This document shows positions 9,506 through 20,073 of a stretch of 64,000 bases of DNA, in pieces (the stretch's first letter is position 1; every line of letters starts with the position of its first letter). The stretch lies in assembly GCA_002270565.1 (NCBI GenBank), contig NQMI01000104.1, forward strand, positions 109,886 to 173,885, read 5' to 3'. A program made the translations under genes and the position numbers. Under the pieces are notes generated by a model. It was not told where the DNA came from, did not search any database, and saw only the letters and a list, made by a program, of their open reading frames with translations. This DNA is from Stenocarpella maydis. Its lineage: Eukaryota > Ascomycota > Sordariomycetes > Diaporthales > Diaporthaceae.

Positions 9506-12168
9506 TCAAAGGCACTGCGAGTAATAGGCATTCTGGGCCTGGCAGGTGTAAGGCGCCGCGCAGGTGAAGCTGCCCGTCCACTGCTGCCCGCCGCACTGGG
9601 CGTACCTGGGCTGGGCCTTGTTGGCGGGGAGGGCGATGATCCTCTCCGAGGCCCTCTCGGCCGCGGTGACGATGTACGCGGACGGGTTGGTGGTGACGTG
9701 GCCCGGGAAGATGCTGGCGTCCACGACGAAGAGGTTGTCGGTGCCGTAGACCTTTGTGTTGAGGTCGACGACGGCGGACCCGCCGCTGCGGCCGTCGTCG
9801 GTGCCCAGCTTGGCGCTGCCGATCCAGTGGTTGGAGCGGCGGTTGCTGTACGACACGACCATGTTGTTGACGAAGTCGTCGACGGTGGTGTTGGCGTCCG
9901 GGTACGTCCACGTCAGGTTGGCCACGGACCTGAGCGAGGCCTGCAGGTTCTTGATGCCCTGGATCACGGCGGCGACGTCGTTCTTGTCGTGGAGGTAGGG
10001 CAGCGTCGACACCACCATGCTCAGCCCCGAGGTGATTGTCGTCCTGCCGCGGGACGTCGCGCCGCGGCCGAGGTACTGGGACATGGTCATGGCCTTGCCG
10101 TTGGGCGTCCCCGCGCTGCCCTCGACGCGCGCCGTCCACTGCAGCTGCCGCGTGATGCCGTCGGCGCCGACGATCTCGTCCCAGAACATGGGGCCGATGT
10201 TGGGGGCCGCCTGCGCCAGGATGCCGGAGCGCTTGCCGAGGTACTTGTCCTTGTCGGTCGCGATGGGCGTGTCGAACGCCTCGTAGAAGTCGTAGAAGGT
10301 CACGTTCGGGTGCTCGATGACGGTGTCGGTGTTGGTGTGGTCCTCGAGGTTGTAGCCGACGGGGAGGTTGATCCACGACTGGTTGCCGATCATGGTTGGC
10401 CCGTCGGCCGACTTGGCCACCACGGCGAGCTGGTCGGCCGGGCCGATGCCGCTGCGCATGAGCAGCTTGGCCGAGCCGAAGGTGCCCGCGGAGAGGACGA
10501 CACGGCCCGTGATGCTCGTGACGTTGACGACCCCCGAGTAGCCGCCGCTGAGGAAGGGCTCGACCTCGATGCCGGTGATGTGGCCGCCTGAGCGGATCAC
10601 ACGCTTGACTGATGTGCCCGTCCAGAGCTTGAAGTTGTTCCTGGCATTGGCCGTCACCAGGTATGTCGCCATTGGGCCGCCTCGCTCGCCATTGCTGAAC
10701 ATGAAAGGCGTGTGCGAGTAGGTGCGGTTCTTCTGGCTGGGCACGTTGTTCGCCGTCACAGATGTCCATCCGGCCGTCGCCAGCCCGCTGGAGATCACAT
10801 CGAAGCCCTGCTGGAGATATAGCTGCCCGTCCATTGAAGGGTGGTCTGTCCCCGGGATCCTGGAGAAGACGCGGCTGGTCGCGGCAGTCATGTCGGATGA
10901 CTTCCAGCCACTGGGGAAGTTGTAGTCCCAGTCGATGGGATTAGGTTTCCACCAGAGACCAGCGTTGATGGCAGTGCCGCCACCAAGGACGCAGCCAGCC
11001 ATCTGGTCCGTGTCCGAGCAAGCAATGCCCGCAGAGTCCACCCAGATCTCGTTGCAGAGCCCGGGGACGTCGAAGCGCGTCAGGTTGGTGCTGCTGAGCC
11101 AATCCGGCTTCATCGTGCCACCCCACCGGCCTGAAGACGGCGGCCCCTTCTCGATGAGAAGCACGCTCTTGCCGGACTCGCTGAGCTTGTCCGCGATGGG
11201 GATACCGCCTGCTCCGGCGCCGACGACGATGTAGTCGTATGTGGCAGTTGGGACTGGGACGCCAGGAACGCTGGTCGCCGTCGGCACGCTTGTGGTTGTC
11301 GTGGTAGCGGTAGCACCCCCACAGCTGCCGGTGACGGTCTTGGTGGCAAGGGCAGCCCACGAGGCGTATGACGGGTTGGCAGCGTTATCGTCCAAGGTGG
11401 CGGGGAAGAGACTCTGCCCATTGTCGTGCTGCGCGAGTGTAATCTCATTGGGACAGGTCGGGTTGCCGGGAGCCGGGTTGGCCTGGGCCCATCCGAGAAG
11501 CCAGAACTTGGAGCTTGTAGAAACGCTGCCAGTCGCACCGCCCTGGTCCCATGCCAGACAGCCCTGGCAGCGGAATATCAAGCTGTAGTGCGTAGCGTTG
11601 ATGGTGGAAGATATCTGCGTCAGCGTGGCGTTTCCGGTGTAGACATCAGGCATCACGTAACCTGTCGCATAACGGAACGAGGTCAGGATCTGGCCGTTGT
11701 TCGGCCACAGGGTGAGCAGCAGCGAGTTCGTCATTGAGCCTCCAAAGGACATGCCACACCACCCTTGGGTGGCTGGGTTTGGAGAGGCACATTGCTGGGG
11801 ACAAGGCGCGTTAGTGCGGGAGGCTCAGTGTACCCTGCATGTGGTTGGTCTCTTTGGTGTGAGGTGTACGCACTATGTAACCGATGAACTCGGTGGCATC
11901 CTTCGTGAGGGCGTCCGACGGGAGGGCAGCACCAAAGGTCCATGTGCCGTTCGTAGACGCCTGAGGGACGGTCCACGTATCGAATATGATACCCGTCGCC
12001 GGGTCCTTGTACACGACCGGCGTCGCCGACTGTGCCCATGCCGTCTGAAGGACTGTCTGCAGTCAGTACATGGCCCGAGGCTTATCCTCCACGGCAGGTG
12101 CAGGACGGTCATCACTTACAGGGCGATGCGGCAAGGGCCAAGAGGGAAAGACGACTGAAGATGCCCAT
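9506..12168 (-). CDS. cdh: Cellobiose dehydrogenase with CBM1 (class IIA type)
   Basis: Read on the minus strand: exons 12168-12120, 12052-11874 and 11794-9506, 838 aa; introns of 67 and 79 bp. A signal peptide ends at about residue 22 (..AWA|QS). The N-terminal cytochrome domain has candidate heme ligands Met91 or Met97 and His199. A Thr/Pro/Val linker (about 235-260) leads to the GMC flavin domain with the FAD motif GAGAGG (about 268-273), catalytic His732 in SNHW and Asn779 in TTNPSAY. A C-terminal family-1 cellulose-binding module of about 35 residues has four Cys and ends SQCL. Known role: oxidises cellobiose outside the cell and passes electrons through the heme to lytic polysaccharide monooxygenases. 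No LPMO gene lies in the window. Full length with all key residues visible. Confidence 0.96.
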
Positions 12169-13717
12169 GGTGCACGTAAATGCAAGAGTCAGACGCCAGG
12201 TCCTCTTGACAAGACCTCCACGGGCTGATGAGAGGCCTTCTGTCCCATACCTTGGTCGCTTGTTGCCGGCATGGGGGTTTTAATATGAATTGCCCTGCCC
12301 TGATAAGCACCCCTCGACGCATGGCCCCTGGGCCATTTCAAGGAGCATACCAACATGGTAGCCACCCTGAAGGCGCATCTCTTTGGCCTCGTCCGATGTG
12401 TACGGATGAACCGGCTGGGGTCTCTGCCACGACAATGAGACATAGAATTTGCCCGGCGGGCTGGACCTACGGATGCCCCAGTCCGCATCTCAATTTGTGC
12501 GCGCAATCAATTTGAAATGCAACGCATGACAGGCAACCATACGGCGCTAGGGGAGCAAGGGCGAGGAAATAAATTAACTCCCACCGAGGCAGCAAGCCAT
12601 CCCAGCCGGCTGCCGAGGCCTGGGGCTCCCTCGTTCCGTGGTTCGGTTCTGTGGTTCTCTGCTCCCGATGCTGAGACGGCTGCCACGGCCGAGGGCAGGC
12701 GAGGCGTCGGTGTAAGTGGGCGGCCCAGGCGCGTTGAGGCGCGGATTTCCCAATGTGGGCGCTTGGGAGACGGCCCTTGATCCGTCGTACAGACCCAGAA
12801 GCTGTGACGAGCGAGTGATGGGCCGGCTGGGTGTGGGGGGGGGGACCTGAGCCGCTGGTTCGTGGGCGTCGGAAGGGACCAGTCCAGGGATGTATATGCG
12901 TGGGGTTGTTGACAATCTGGGCTCAGACGCAGGTACTATGCCATGCGCGCAGCGGAGGTATAGGTAGAGTGCAGATAGATACGGTACAGTGTGGCGGCCA
13001 GACCATGGCCACGGCAGGGGATGCATGCTTGGCCAGCCGGCTGAAGTCTTGGGCCGCCGAGACCGCGCCAGTTGCCCCCTTCATCACCTTCTTTTGTCGC
13101 GGACATAGGGTCCGCGATATTACCGAACCTGGTAAGGGGGCCCGGCTGGCCGTCCCAACCTTCAGCGTTGTACTTTGACGATTCAGGAACTGTCATGTGC
13201 CTGTGCGTGCTTCTGGTCGAATCACCTTGTTCCCATTTCGCATCGCCCGGGGGGCTGCTCGAAGGTGAGATGGCCGCTGGCTTGAGAAGGCCAAGGGCGG
13301 GCACCCGGGTCGACTACTCCTGTGTTCCTGTGTAGCTCAAGAGCAAAACCTCGGCACTCGGTCAGGTCGTACACTGCTCCGTACTGCGTACTCCGTACTC
13401 AGTACTGGTCCTCAGTGTTGGTGTCAGCCCGGGCCGTCATCCCGGACGGAGACCCACACCCCGGAAACTCCTCCCACCGGCAACCACCGTGCGGACATTT
13501 TACCTGACTGGGGAGCACCGGGCCCAACGCATCAGTTGAAGCCTACCCGGCGACCATCGACCACCCGCACTATCAGGTCTCCAAGCAAGGTAACGAGCGC
13601 CATGGCAGGTTGCCCCCACAGGTGGGCCCTCACACGGAGGGCATCCCAACTTACATCCCACGCTCAGCAACAAAAAGCCAACAAAAAAAAACCACAACCA
13701 CACAATATGCAGTATCT
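12169..13717. other. CDH upstream region
   Basis: About 1.5 kb upstream of the cellobiose dehydrogenase start. It contains an ATATTAAAA-like TATA candidate near 12280 (minus), a CreA-type CTGGGG at 12415-12420, a G10 run (12835-12844) and short GTACT direct repeats at about 13380-13405. Open frames on both strands are short and unrelated to known families. Regulatory reading is inference only. Confidence 0.4.
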
Positions 13718-13804
13718 CGACCGCGGAATGGATCGAACACTCAATCTTCAGAGAAAGTTGGTTACAACCGAAATCTGACGCCTTAGCCATTAGGCCACGC
13801 GGCC
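13718..13804 (-). tRNA. tRNA-Arg (anticodon TCG) with 14-nt intron
   Basis: Minus strand. The acceptor stem GGCCGCG (13804-13798) pairs with CGCGGTC (13725-13719); the discriminator is G at 13718. The anticodon stem TCAGA/TCTGA encloses loop TTTCGG..C. Anticodon TCG is at 13771-13769. The loop is interrupted at the usual site, one base 3' of the anticodon, by a 14-nt intron (13767-13754). The T arm is GAGTG/CATTC with loop TTCGATC, which also forms the B box. Mature length is 73 nt before CCA. Confidence 0.93.
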
Positions 13805-14416
13805 GGACGTTAAAACGGTTATAAAAGCACATCATCTTGACTCGTGCAAACTGACGAGTAGTCCTCTACCATCTTCACCTAAAAGCAGCCATCACTCGTA
13901 GTCATGAGCATGAATGCAGGTGTAAAGGTAGACGAGACGTTATTGTATAAGAACTCTCGTCAGAGTGGCTGTATGGATCATGTCTCGTAGTTACCCGAGT
14001 TCAAACACGTCACACGATATTTAGCCATGTAAACAAATTTCAGGCCGACCCAAGTTCGCGAGGCTTGCATAGTACATTAGTCGAGTGCCCATCCAAGTTT
14101 TCGTTTAAAAGTTGTCATTAGTATACATCAAGGGCCCAGTAAGCATCCCACCAGTATATGAAAGACAGATACTTGTTATATCGTTTTATCCCGTGAAGCC
14201 GTCGACTAGTATAAATGCACGTGTGGAATTTATGATTACATGTTGTCACAGAAAAGTAGCAACGCCGCGCCGGTCCGCTATGCACATTGAGCTTGACGCT
14301 GTCCATCTCGAACCAGGGTTGCCCGTAGTCAATCCCTCTACAGATACCGCTCACAACTCCCCCCCCCCCCCCCAAAAAAAAGAGTCACATCCGATTTCCC
14401 GAGTCTAATCTACAGC
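13805..14416. other. Intergenic between tRNA-Arg and ICMT
   Basis: About 0.6 kb, more AT-rich than the surrounding genes, ending in a C15 run (14359-14373) just past the ICMT stop. No gene seen. Confidence 0.55.
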
Positions 14417-15442
14417 CTAGGGCACGAAGGGGATCTTGGTCCCCGTCTTCCTCCTGTAGTCCACATACTCGTCCCCAAAGAACTTGACCAGGAAGACCTC
14501 CTCGTGCCTGATGCGCGAGGAGAAGAAGCGCCACAGCACGGCGGCGTAGGCGAAGAAGCACAGGACGTTGCCCATGGCCAGCTGGGTGCCCAACCCCCAC
14601 CAGAAGAAGCCGAAGTAGCTGGGGTGGCGGAGGGTGCCGTAGATTCCGGTGGTGATGAGGATGTGCTCGCGCCTCTGGGTCTGCTGGACGATGTGGTTGA
14701 AGCTGGGGCCGGCCTGGGCCATGGCGGCGCTGCGGACGACCTGGCCGACGACGACGAGGGAGATGCCCAGGAGCATGAGGACGGGCCCGGTGCCGAGGGG
14801 GGCCCAGGAGCGCGAGGGGAAGAAGACGCTGGTGACGAGGCACTCGACCGAGGCGGCCGAGTGGGCGATGGCGTAGGCGGGCCAGTTTGCGGTCAGCAGG
14901 AAGGAGGAGACGTCGGCCTCGCGGGTGTTGTAGGCGGCGGTGGTCCAGAACTCGAGGAAGTGGAAGGCCGACAGCGACGCCAGGAAGAAGGGCAGGCGCC
15001 ACAGCGGGCTGGAGGTGAAGGCGAGGACGAGGGCGGTGGCGACGAGGCCGGCGGCCAGGGCGGCGCCGAGGCAGAAGGAGCGCAGGGCGATGCCGGCCAG
15101 GCTCTTGGGCTGGCCCGGGAAGTAGGGCTTGTCCGGGCTGTAGGCCTCGAAGTGCGACTGCGAGGTCGGGCTGAGGATGGGCAGCGTGTCAGCGTCGGGC
15201 GGCAGGGCTAGGGTCGGCGGGCTGGACGAGCACGAGGCCTGCGTGTCGATCAGGGCCATGTGCGCCAGCGACCGGCGCCTGGAGCGGCTGGCGCTGTCCC
15301 TGGCCGGGGAGCGGGGAGAGGACTGCTTCTCGCCGCCGTGCTCGTGGGGCCTGTGGTTCCGTCTTGGCGGGGGGGACAGGGAGATGGAGATGGAGGAGGA
15401 GGAGGGGGGGGTGTGTGCGGACGTGGACGTGGCGTAGGTCAT
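14417..15442 (-). CDS. STE14: Protein-S-isoprenylcysteine O-methyltransferase
   Basis: Single exon, 341 aa from the ATG at 15442. The N-terminal third is Ser/Pro/Arg-rich, followed by several hydrophobic segments. The C-terminal catalytic block carries the family signature: GIYGTLRHPSYFG (RHP at 272-274) and RIRHEEVFL (HEE at 313-315), ending DYRRKTGTKIPF. Known role: methylates the C-terminal prenylcysteine of CaaX proteins such as Ras and mating factors at the ER membrane. The frame stays open upstream to an ATG at 15565. That extension is mostly a GAGGAC hexamer repeat translated as Leu-Val, and ICMT needs no signal peptide, so I prefer 15442. The disordered head makes the exact start uncertain. 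Confidence 0.9.
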   Translation of the reverse strand: MTYATSTSAHTPPSSSSISISLSPPPRRNHRPHEHGGEKQSSPRSPARDSASRSRRRSLAHMALIDTQASCSSSPPTLALPPDADTLPILSPTSQSHFEAYSPDKPYFPGQPKSLAGIALRSFCLGAALAAGLVATALVLAFTSSPLWRLPFFLASLSAFHFLEFWTTAAYNTREADVSSFLLTANWPAYAIAHSAASVECLVTSVFFPSRSWAPLGTGPVLMLLGISLVVVGQVVRSAAMAQAGPSFNHIVQQTQRREHILITTGIYGTLRHPSYFGFFWWGLGTQLAMGNVLCFFAYAAVLWRFFSSRIRHEEVFLVKFFGDEYVDYRRKTGTKIPFVP

Positions 15443-15523
15443 GGCTGGAGATGATGGGCGGGCAAGCACTGGGGCCAGGTGGCAGCCAGGGGCGCATGTG
15501 AATGCTCGCGCGAGTCCCACGAG

Positions 15524-15556
<33 letters not shown>

Positions 15557-16102
15557 AGGGCGCAAAGGGAGCGCATATGAGAGACACGAGTGTCATACCT
15601 TTGTCTCCCTCTGGGGTCAGGGGCAGCCATGACCTCAAGGACTCGAGCGCTCTGTGCGGTTGCTAGATGGGTGTTGGGCACAAGAGGAGGGCAGGCCAAA
15701 CGGCAGTGTCGTCCAGCCACGGCGGGTTTTACTAACACTCGGCAGCCCGACACAATCCGGCATGTCAAAGCTGGCAGGGTATTGTTTGTTGTCTGTCCGC
15801 CGTGCTTGATGCGCACGGAAACAATCTGGCCGCAACCGGTACCGACACGCTTGATTGCCGTGCACTAGTTACTTGAGTATGTACGGTTACGGTGGGTCTT
15901 CGGCAGCGGGCCGGCGGGCAGGGATGTCTGCCGTGGCAGGGAGCGGGGGACCTCGCTGCCGTGCCATGTCGGCTGCTTCGGAACACCTCGTGCTTGAGTA
16001 CGGCGACGACGCATTTACATGGCAGAAACACGATTTCCGGTGCGAGCCAGCTCACGATTTATCCCCGAGCTACTCTCACTTCCTACTCCTCCACCCTGGA
16101 GT
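15443..16102. promoter_or_regulatory. Bidirectional promoter region, ICMT / acetyltransferase
   Basis: 660 bp between divergent starts at 15442 (minus) and 16103 (plus). It includes a (GAGGAC)n run at about 15519-15555. No TATA box stands out; the assignment rests on gene orientation. Confidence 0.5.
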
Positions 16103-16983
16103 ATGGCAGCCCCCAAGGTCGACCCCGTCGAGAACCGTCGCCGGATGGAGGCAGGAGAGCTCTACTACTGCTTCACCCCCGAGCTGATTGCAGAGAGGAG
16201 GCGGGCTTTTCTGGCCTATGCCCGGTTCAACAAAGCAGATGACGTCTCCCGGCGAGAGGGACTGGAGCTTCTCAAAAGAGTATTACCCCCCCCCCCCCCA
16301 CCCACCCTCCTTTCTAACTCTGGCGGTCTATGCTGTGCCTTTGCTCCCGCTCCTTGGGTGCTGACCGGGCGGCAACAGGCTCATTGTCGACAAGACCCCA
16401 CTGCCGCCGAGGCTGCCCGGCATGACCGATGAGGAGGACGAGGCTCTGCTTGACGACTTTCCTATAGTGTACCCTCCCATGAGGGCCGATTATGGTTACA
16501 ACGTCAAGTACGTGCTGCAGAGGACCTGTTTTGCAACCGTCAGCTTGGGTCAATGGCGCTAAAACCGTGCACGGCAGGTTGGGAAACAACGTCATGGTGA
16601 ATTTCAACAGCACCTTTATCGACACTTGTGAGATAAGTCTCGGGGACCGCACCATGGCCGGCCCTAACTGCAGCTTCTTCAGTGGGACTCACCCGCTCGA
16701 CCCCACCCTGCGGAACGGTACTCGAGGACCGGAGAGCGGGAAGCCCATCCGTATCGGCAGGGACTGCTGGCTCGGAGGCAACTGCATCGTCCTTCCCGGA
16801 GTGACTATCGGCGAAGGAGTGACCGTTGGTGCTGGCAGTGTTGTGACCAAGGATGTCCCGGCGTATCACTGCGTCGCAGGTAACCCAGCAAGGATTATTA
16901 GGAAGATCGAGGTCTCTGGCACAGAGGCGAGCAAGACCGAGGGCACCAAGGTCCTGGTCGGTGAGGATTCTGCAGTAGTCTGA
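16103..16983 (+). CDS. Hexapeptide-repeat O-acetyltransferase (maltose/galactoside/NodL type), junction defect
   Basis: Starts MAAPKVDPVENRRRMEAGELY, an N-terminal maltose-acetyltransferase domain. The left-handed beta-helix follows, with LGNNVMVNFN, IDTCEISLGD, the SGTHPLDP histidine, GRDCWLGGNCIVLPGVTIGEG and AGNPARII. The family acetylates sugar hydroxyls with acetyl-CoA and acts as a trimer in the cytosol. The second intron (16508-16577) is clean. The first intron, 16280-16378 (GTATTA..CAACAG), holds a C14 run, and the join is off by one base: exon 1 ends in phase 0 but exon 2 must start at 16380 rather than 16379. Removing one base gives about 236 aa with uninterrupted family similarity. 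A sequencing indel is most likely; an inactive allele is possible. Confidence 0.82.
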
Positions 16984-17011
16984 ACCCCAGGACTGGTGGC
17001 GCACGTGGCCG

Positions 17012-17538
17012 TCATAGACCTCCAGAGTAGGAGAAGGACGAGACGACGAGCACGAACACATTGGCCCAGCCCCAGATGAACGGAATCCACGTCGTCATGT
17101 ACCACCCGGCGGCTCTGTAAATGGCACCGACCCTGCTTCCCAAGTAGACTGCTGTCAGCAGGCGATCATGATAGGTCGGCCGGGACGCTGGCAGGGGATG
17201 TTGTGGGATATGACCGACAATGCACCAGTGACGCTGCCCGCCACCAGGGCCTCAACCGCTGCAATGGCCGAGTAGATGATGGGTACCGTCCACAGGTACT
17301 TCCAGTTCGTCTTCTTCTTGCCCATCTGCACGATGAGAGCGATGCCTACGGCTGCCCAGTGGAAGCAGGCATACATCACAAAGGTCCAGATCAGGGTGAA
17401 GCGCCACATGTCGTCGAGATGGTACAGGACGAAGCGGTCCTCAAGGGGCGGCCAGAACAGCGACGGCCATCGTGGCGTGGTGTACCCGGCGGGCGGGAAT
17501 TCATTCTCCGAGTTCGCGACGTGGATGCTGCTTCTCAT
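17012..17538 (-). CDS. TMEM170-like integral membrane protein
   Basis: Minus-strand exons 17538-17226 and 17151-17012 give 150 aa; the 74-bp intron (GTGCAT..GACAG) joins in frame. After a short soluble head comes LYHLDDMWRFTLIWTF with a membrane helix, then a second helix (YLWTVPIIYSAIAAVEALVAG), the motif YLGSRVGAIYRAAGWYM, and a third helix ending near the C-terminus. This order fits the small TMEM170 family, which in animals affects ER and nuclear-envelope shape; the fungal role is not established. The gene is convergent with the acetyltransferase (28 bp between stops) and divergent from PEX8. Confidence 0.75.
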
Positions 17539-18003
17539 TTAGCCTTGCCAGCACAGTTCGAGATCGAAAGGTTTCCTCACGCTGCGTCAGCCATGGGCGT
17601 CTCCAATCTGTTGCTGCGTGACTTGTGATGATGGTGGTGATGAACAGGGATGGTCTCCTGTGCCGGGGCGCGTTGTGGTGTAGAATGCCCAAGTACCGAA
17701 TCATTACCTACTGCTCCACAGTAGGTAGCACCGTTGTGCTCCGTGCCTGGCGAGGTCAGAGCCCCCAGGCCGCTGTGCCGAGGTCCAGTAGGCGCGTGTC
17801 CGGGGGACTTGTCCGGGGGACTTGTCCGGGGGACTGACTGCAGGTGCACGCCGGTAGATGGACTTCCCACTTCTACATGCACCAATACAATTCCATCTTC
17901 TGCCGAGACCATCACTTTCTTCGGAGCGCTGTGCACTTTACTTGTCAAATACAACAAGGCTCTGATGTTCTGATCAGCACCCACCGTATACCTCAAGCCC
18001 GCG
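17539..18003. promoter_or_regulatory. Bidirectional promoter region, TMEM170-like / PEX8, with 13-bp repeats
   Basis: 465 bp between divergent starts. A tandem unit GTCCGGGGGACTT occurs almost three times at 17798-17835, about 170 bp before the PEX8 ATG. The promoter role is inferred from gene orientation. Confidence 0.5.
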
Positions 18004-20073
18004 ATGCCGGCCGACCGCCTTCTCAACCAGCTGCTTGCTCTCTACCAGACCGTCCACGATGACGCCCAGACGGACCGCATCTTTGGCACTACTCTATCCC
18101 TCCTCACAGACCTTTCGAACCCTCTGAACCTGTCACTCCTGACCTCCCAGTTTCTCCACGCGCCCGCGGTATGGCACCAACGCCACGCACCCGACACGCT
18201 GCGATCAGTCTGCCTGCGCGTCCTGGGCGTGTATAACACCGCGGCAATCCACGTGCGTCGCAACGAGCGCGAAAATGAGGACCGGATGAGGGCCGGAATC
18301 CCCCTGGCCGGGGGAGGTCTGACGAGCGAGGCCTGGGCCAGGGCTGTTGTCAAGGGAGCTGATGAGAGGTCGAGCCGATGGCAGCATCTGTTGATGCTGG
18401 CAGGGGTTCTGATGGGCTTTGAGGGGGACGAGAGACACGGCCTGCCCAGGGGCATGATTGGTACACTAGGGCAAGCCGTTGTCACAGCTGCCAATCTTGC
18501 GCTGCGGACATTGTCCAGAGAACCCCCGCTGGCTGCAGCGGCCGTGGTCCTTGCGTTGAACTGTGCCTATCCACTCATGTCAGATAGTGCAAGGGCCTCT
18601 GTGGAATGCGACGCGCTGCTTCCTGTGGCGGTCAATGCCTTGGTTGGAGATGCTGGGTATCACGGCGGCGCGTTTCTGGAGCCCATCGAGGCTGACACTG
18701 GGCATGCGGGCCAGAAGCTGCACTGGCCGGAGACATCCATGTCTTTCGCGGCCCTTCGCCAGCTTTCCTCGAGGCCGCTGGTGGAGACCGCTGGTCCCCT
18801 CTCGAAACTCATCGCATTCGCTGTCGAGAATGTGAAGGACCACCGCTTGGTTTTGCAAGCCCAGGATGAGCTTGTCGCCTTCACGGCGAGAATCCTCAGC
18901 CAATGGCGGCAACTAAGGCTTGCTGATATTGACCTGGCCGATGAAGGTGCTCGCCTCACGGAAGAAAGCCTGCGAGCCACCTGGCCGGCTCTCTGGCGTC
19001 TACTCACGTCTGTTCTCTTCGCGGTCGTGGCCATTCTGCAGGCCGTGACAGCCAGGAGTCTACTTGACCATCATCTAAGGAACAATGCAACGGCACCGCT
19101 TGTCGCGGCAAAAACGTTGCACATATACAGGAATCTGTACTTCATCTCATCGAGAGGGAACGACAGTTTCCAGGTCTATGCATTCTCCTATAACACTTGT
19201 ATCGACGTTCTGTCAAGATATCGGGAACCGGCCACAGCATTTCTGAGAGACACAATACCGCCAAACGCCGACAGGATACCGACGCATGCCCTGGATAAGG
19301 TATTGGGTCTCTTTTACCTCAACACGGCGGAGCACATGCCGCTGAACCTGACGTCCGAAGCATGTGAGGCACTGATCATCCAGCCGGCAAGCATCTACCT
19401 GTCTCATTCAATGCCTCTATCAAGGAGGATGGTCGAACTCTTCGAAGCAGCGCACTCCGCAACACTTTCCGTCCTTTCCTGCCCTCAGAACGGCCCCATA
19501 GCCGTCACCATGGCCCCATTCTATGCAGAGACGCTGCTTGTGGCGTTCCCATCACATATTTCCCCTCGGCAGTTCAGGCTGGCCTTCAGGACCCTTATGC
19601 AGATATTGTCCCCGCCGTTTCCGGTGTCTGCCACTAATCCAGAACTTGCCGAGACGCTCTTGGAAATGGTCCGCTTCAGGATACCCACCGCTGGTCAAAG
19701 TTATCTGCCCCCGCCCCCTGGCCAAGGGCAGACGGCACAGGAGCCCACATCAGAACAAGGCGCCCTGGTACTCACGCTGATTGATGCCCTCCCCTTTCTA
19801 CCCTTGCCAATCGTGGAGGATTGGATGACAATTGTTGGGACAGCTCTCCATGAAATTCCCGACGTCGCAATGAGGGAGTTGACGAAGCATAGGCTCTGGG
19901 ATATCCTGGGAAGTGGCGAGATGGACGTGGAGAGGGCAGCCATCGGTGTCGCCTGGTGGGGGACAAAAGGAGGCCGAGAATTGGTTCTCTTCGGTCCGAT
20001 CCAGCAGAGAACGCAGGAGCCTTTCCTGATGAGCGGCGCAATCGTTGATGAAAAGGGATCTAGCAGACTATGA
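18004..20073 (+). CDS. PEX8: Peroxin Pex8 (peroxisomal importomer protein)
   Basis: Intronless, 689 aa, starting MPADRLLNQLLALYQTVHDD and ending SSRL. The terminal Ser-Arg-Leu is a type-1 peroxisomal targeting signal. The body is a long helical protein rich in Leu and Ala without enzyme motifs, as expected for the filamentous-fungal Pex8 family (labelled Pex17/Pex8 in some databases). Known role: a lumenal peripheral membrane protein that links the docking and RING sub-complexes of the import machinery and helps release Pex5 cargo. Family assignment is by overall pattern, length and the PTS1 rather than a catalytic motif, so confidence is below that of the enzymes here. Confidence 0.78.
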   Translation: MPADRLLNQLLALYQTVHDDAQTDRIFGTTLSLLTDLSNPLNLSLLTSQFLHAPAVWHQRHAPDTLRSVCLRVLGVYNTAAIHVRRNERENEDRMRAGIPLAGGGLTSEAWARAVVKGADERSSRWQHLLMLAGVLMGFEGDERHGLPRGMIGTLGQAVVTAANLALRTLSREPPLAAAAVVLALNCAYPLMSDSARASVECDALLPVAVNALVGDAGYHGGAFLEPIEADTGHAGQKLHWPETSMSFAALRQLSSRPLVETAGPLSKLIAFAVENVKDHRLVLQAQDELVAFTARILSQWRQLRLADIDLADEGARLTEESLRATWPALWRLLTSVLFAVVAILQAVTARSLLDHHLRNNATAPLVAAKTLHIYRNLYFISSRGNDSFQVYAFSYNTCIDVLSRYREPATAFLRDTIPPNADRIPTHALDKVLGLFYLNTAEHMPLNLTSEACEALIIQPASIYLSHSMPLSRRMVELFEAAHSATLSVLSCPQNGPIAVTMAPFYAETLLVAFPSHISPRQFRLAFRTLMQILSPPFPVSATNPELAETLLEMVRFRIPTAGQSYLPPPPGQGQTAQEPTSEQGALVLTLIDALPFLPLPIVEDWMTIVGTALHEIPDVAMRELTKHRLWDILGSGEMDVERAAIGVAWWGTKGGRELVLFGPIQQRTQEPFLMSGAIVDEKGSSRL

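Noticed and set aside
9437..10591. 384-codon plus-strand frame opposite cellobiose dehydrogenase
   Set aside because: Val/Gly/Ala/Arg-rich translation is a shadow of the GC-rich coding strand; the CDH frame on the minus strand has complete domain motifs.
14504..15211. 235-codon plus-strand frame opposite ICMT
   Set aside because: Gly/Glu/Ala-rich low-complexity shadow with no domain; ICMT motifs are on the minus strand.
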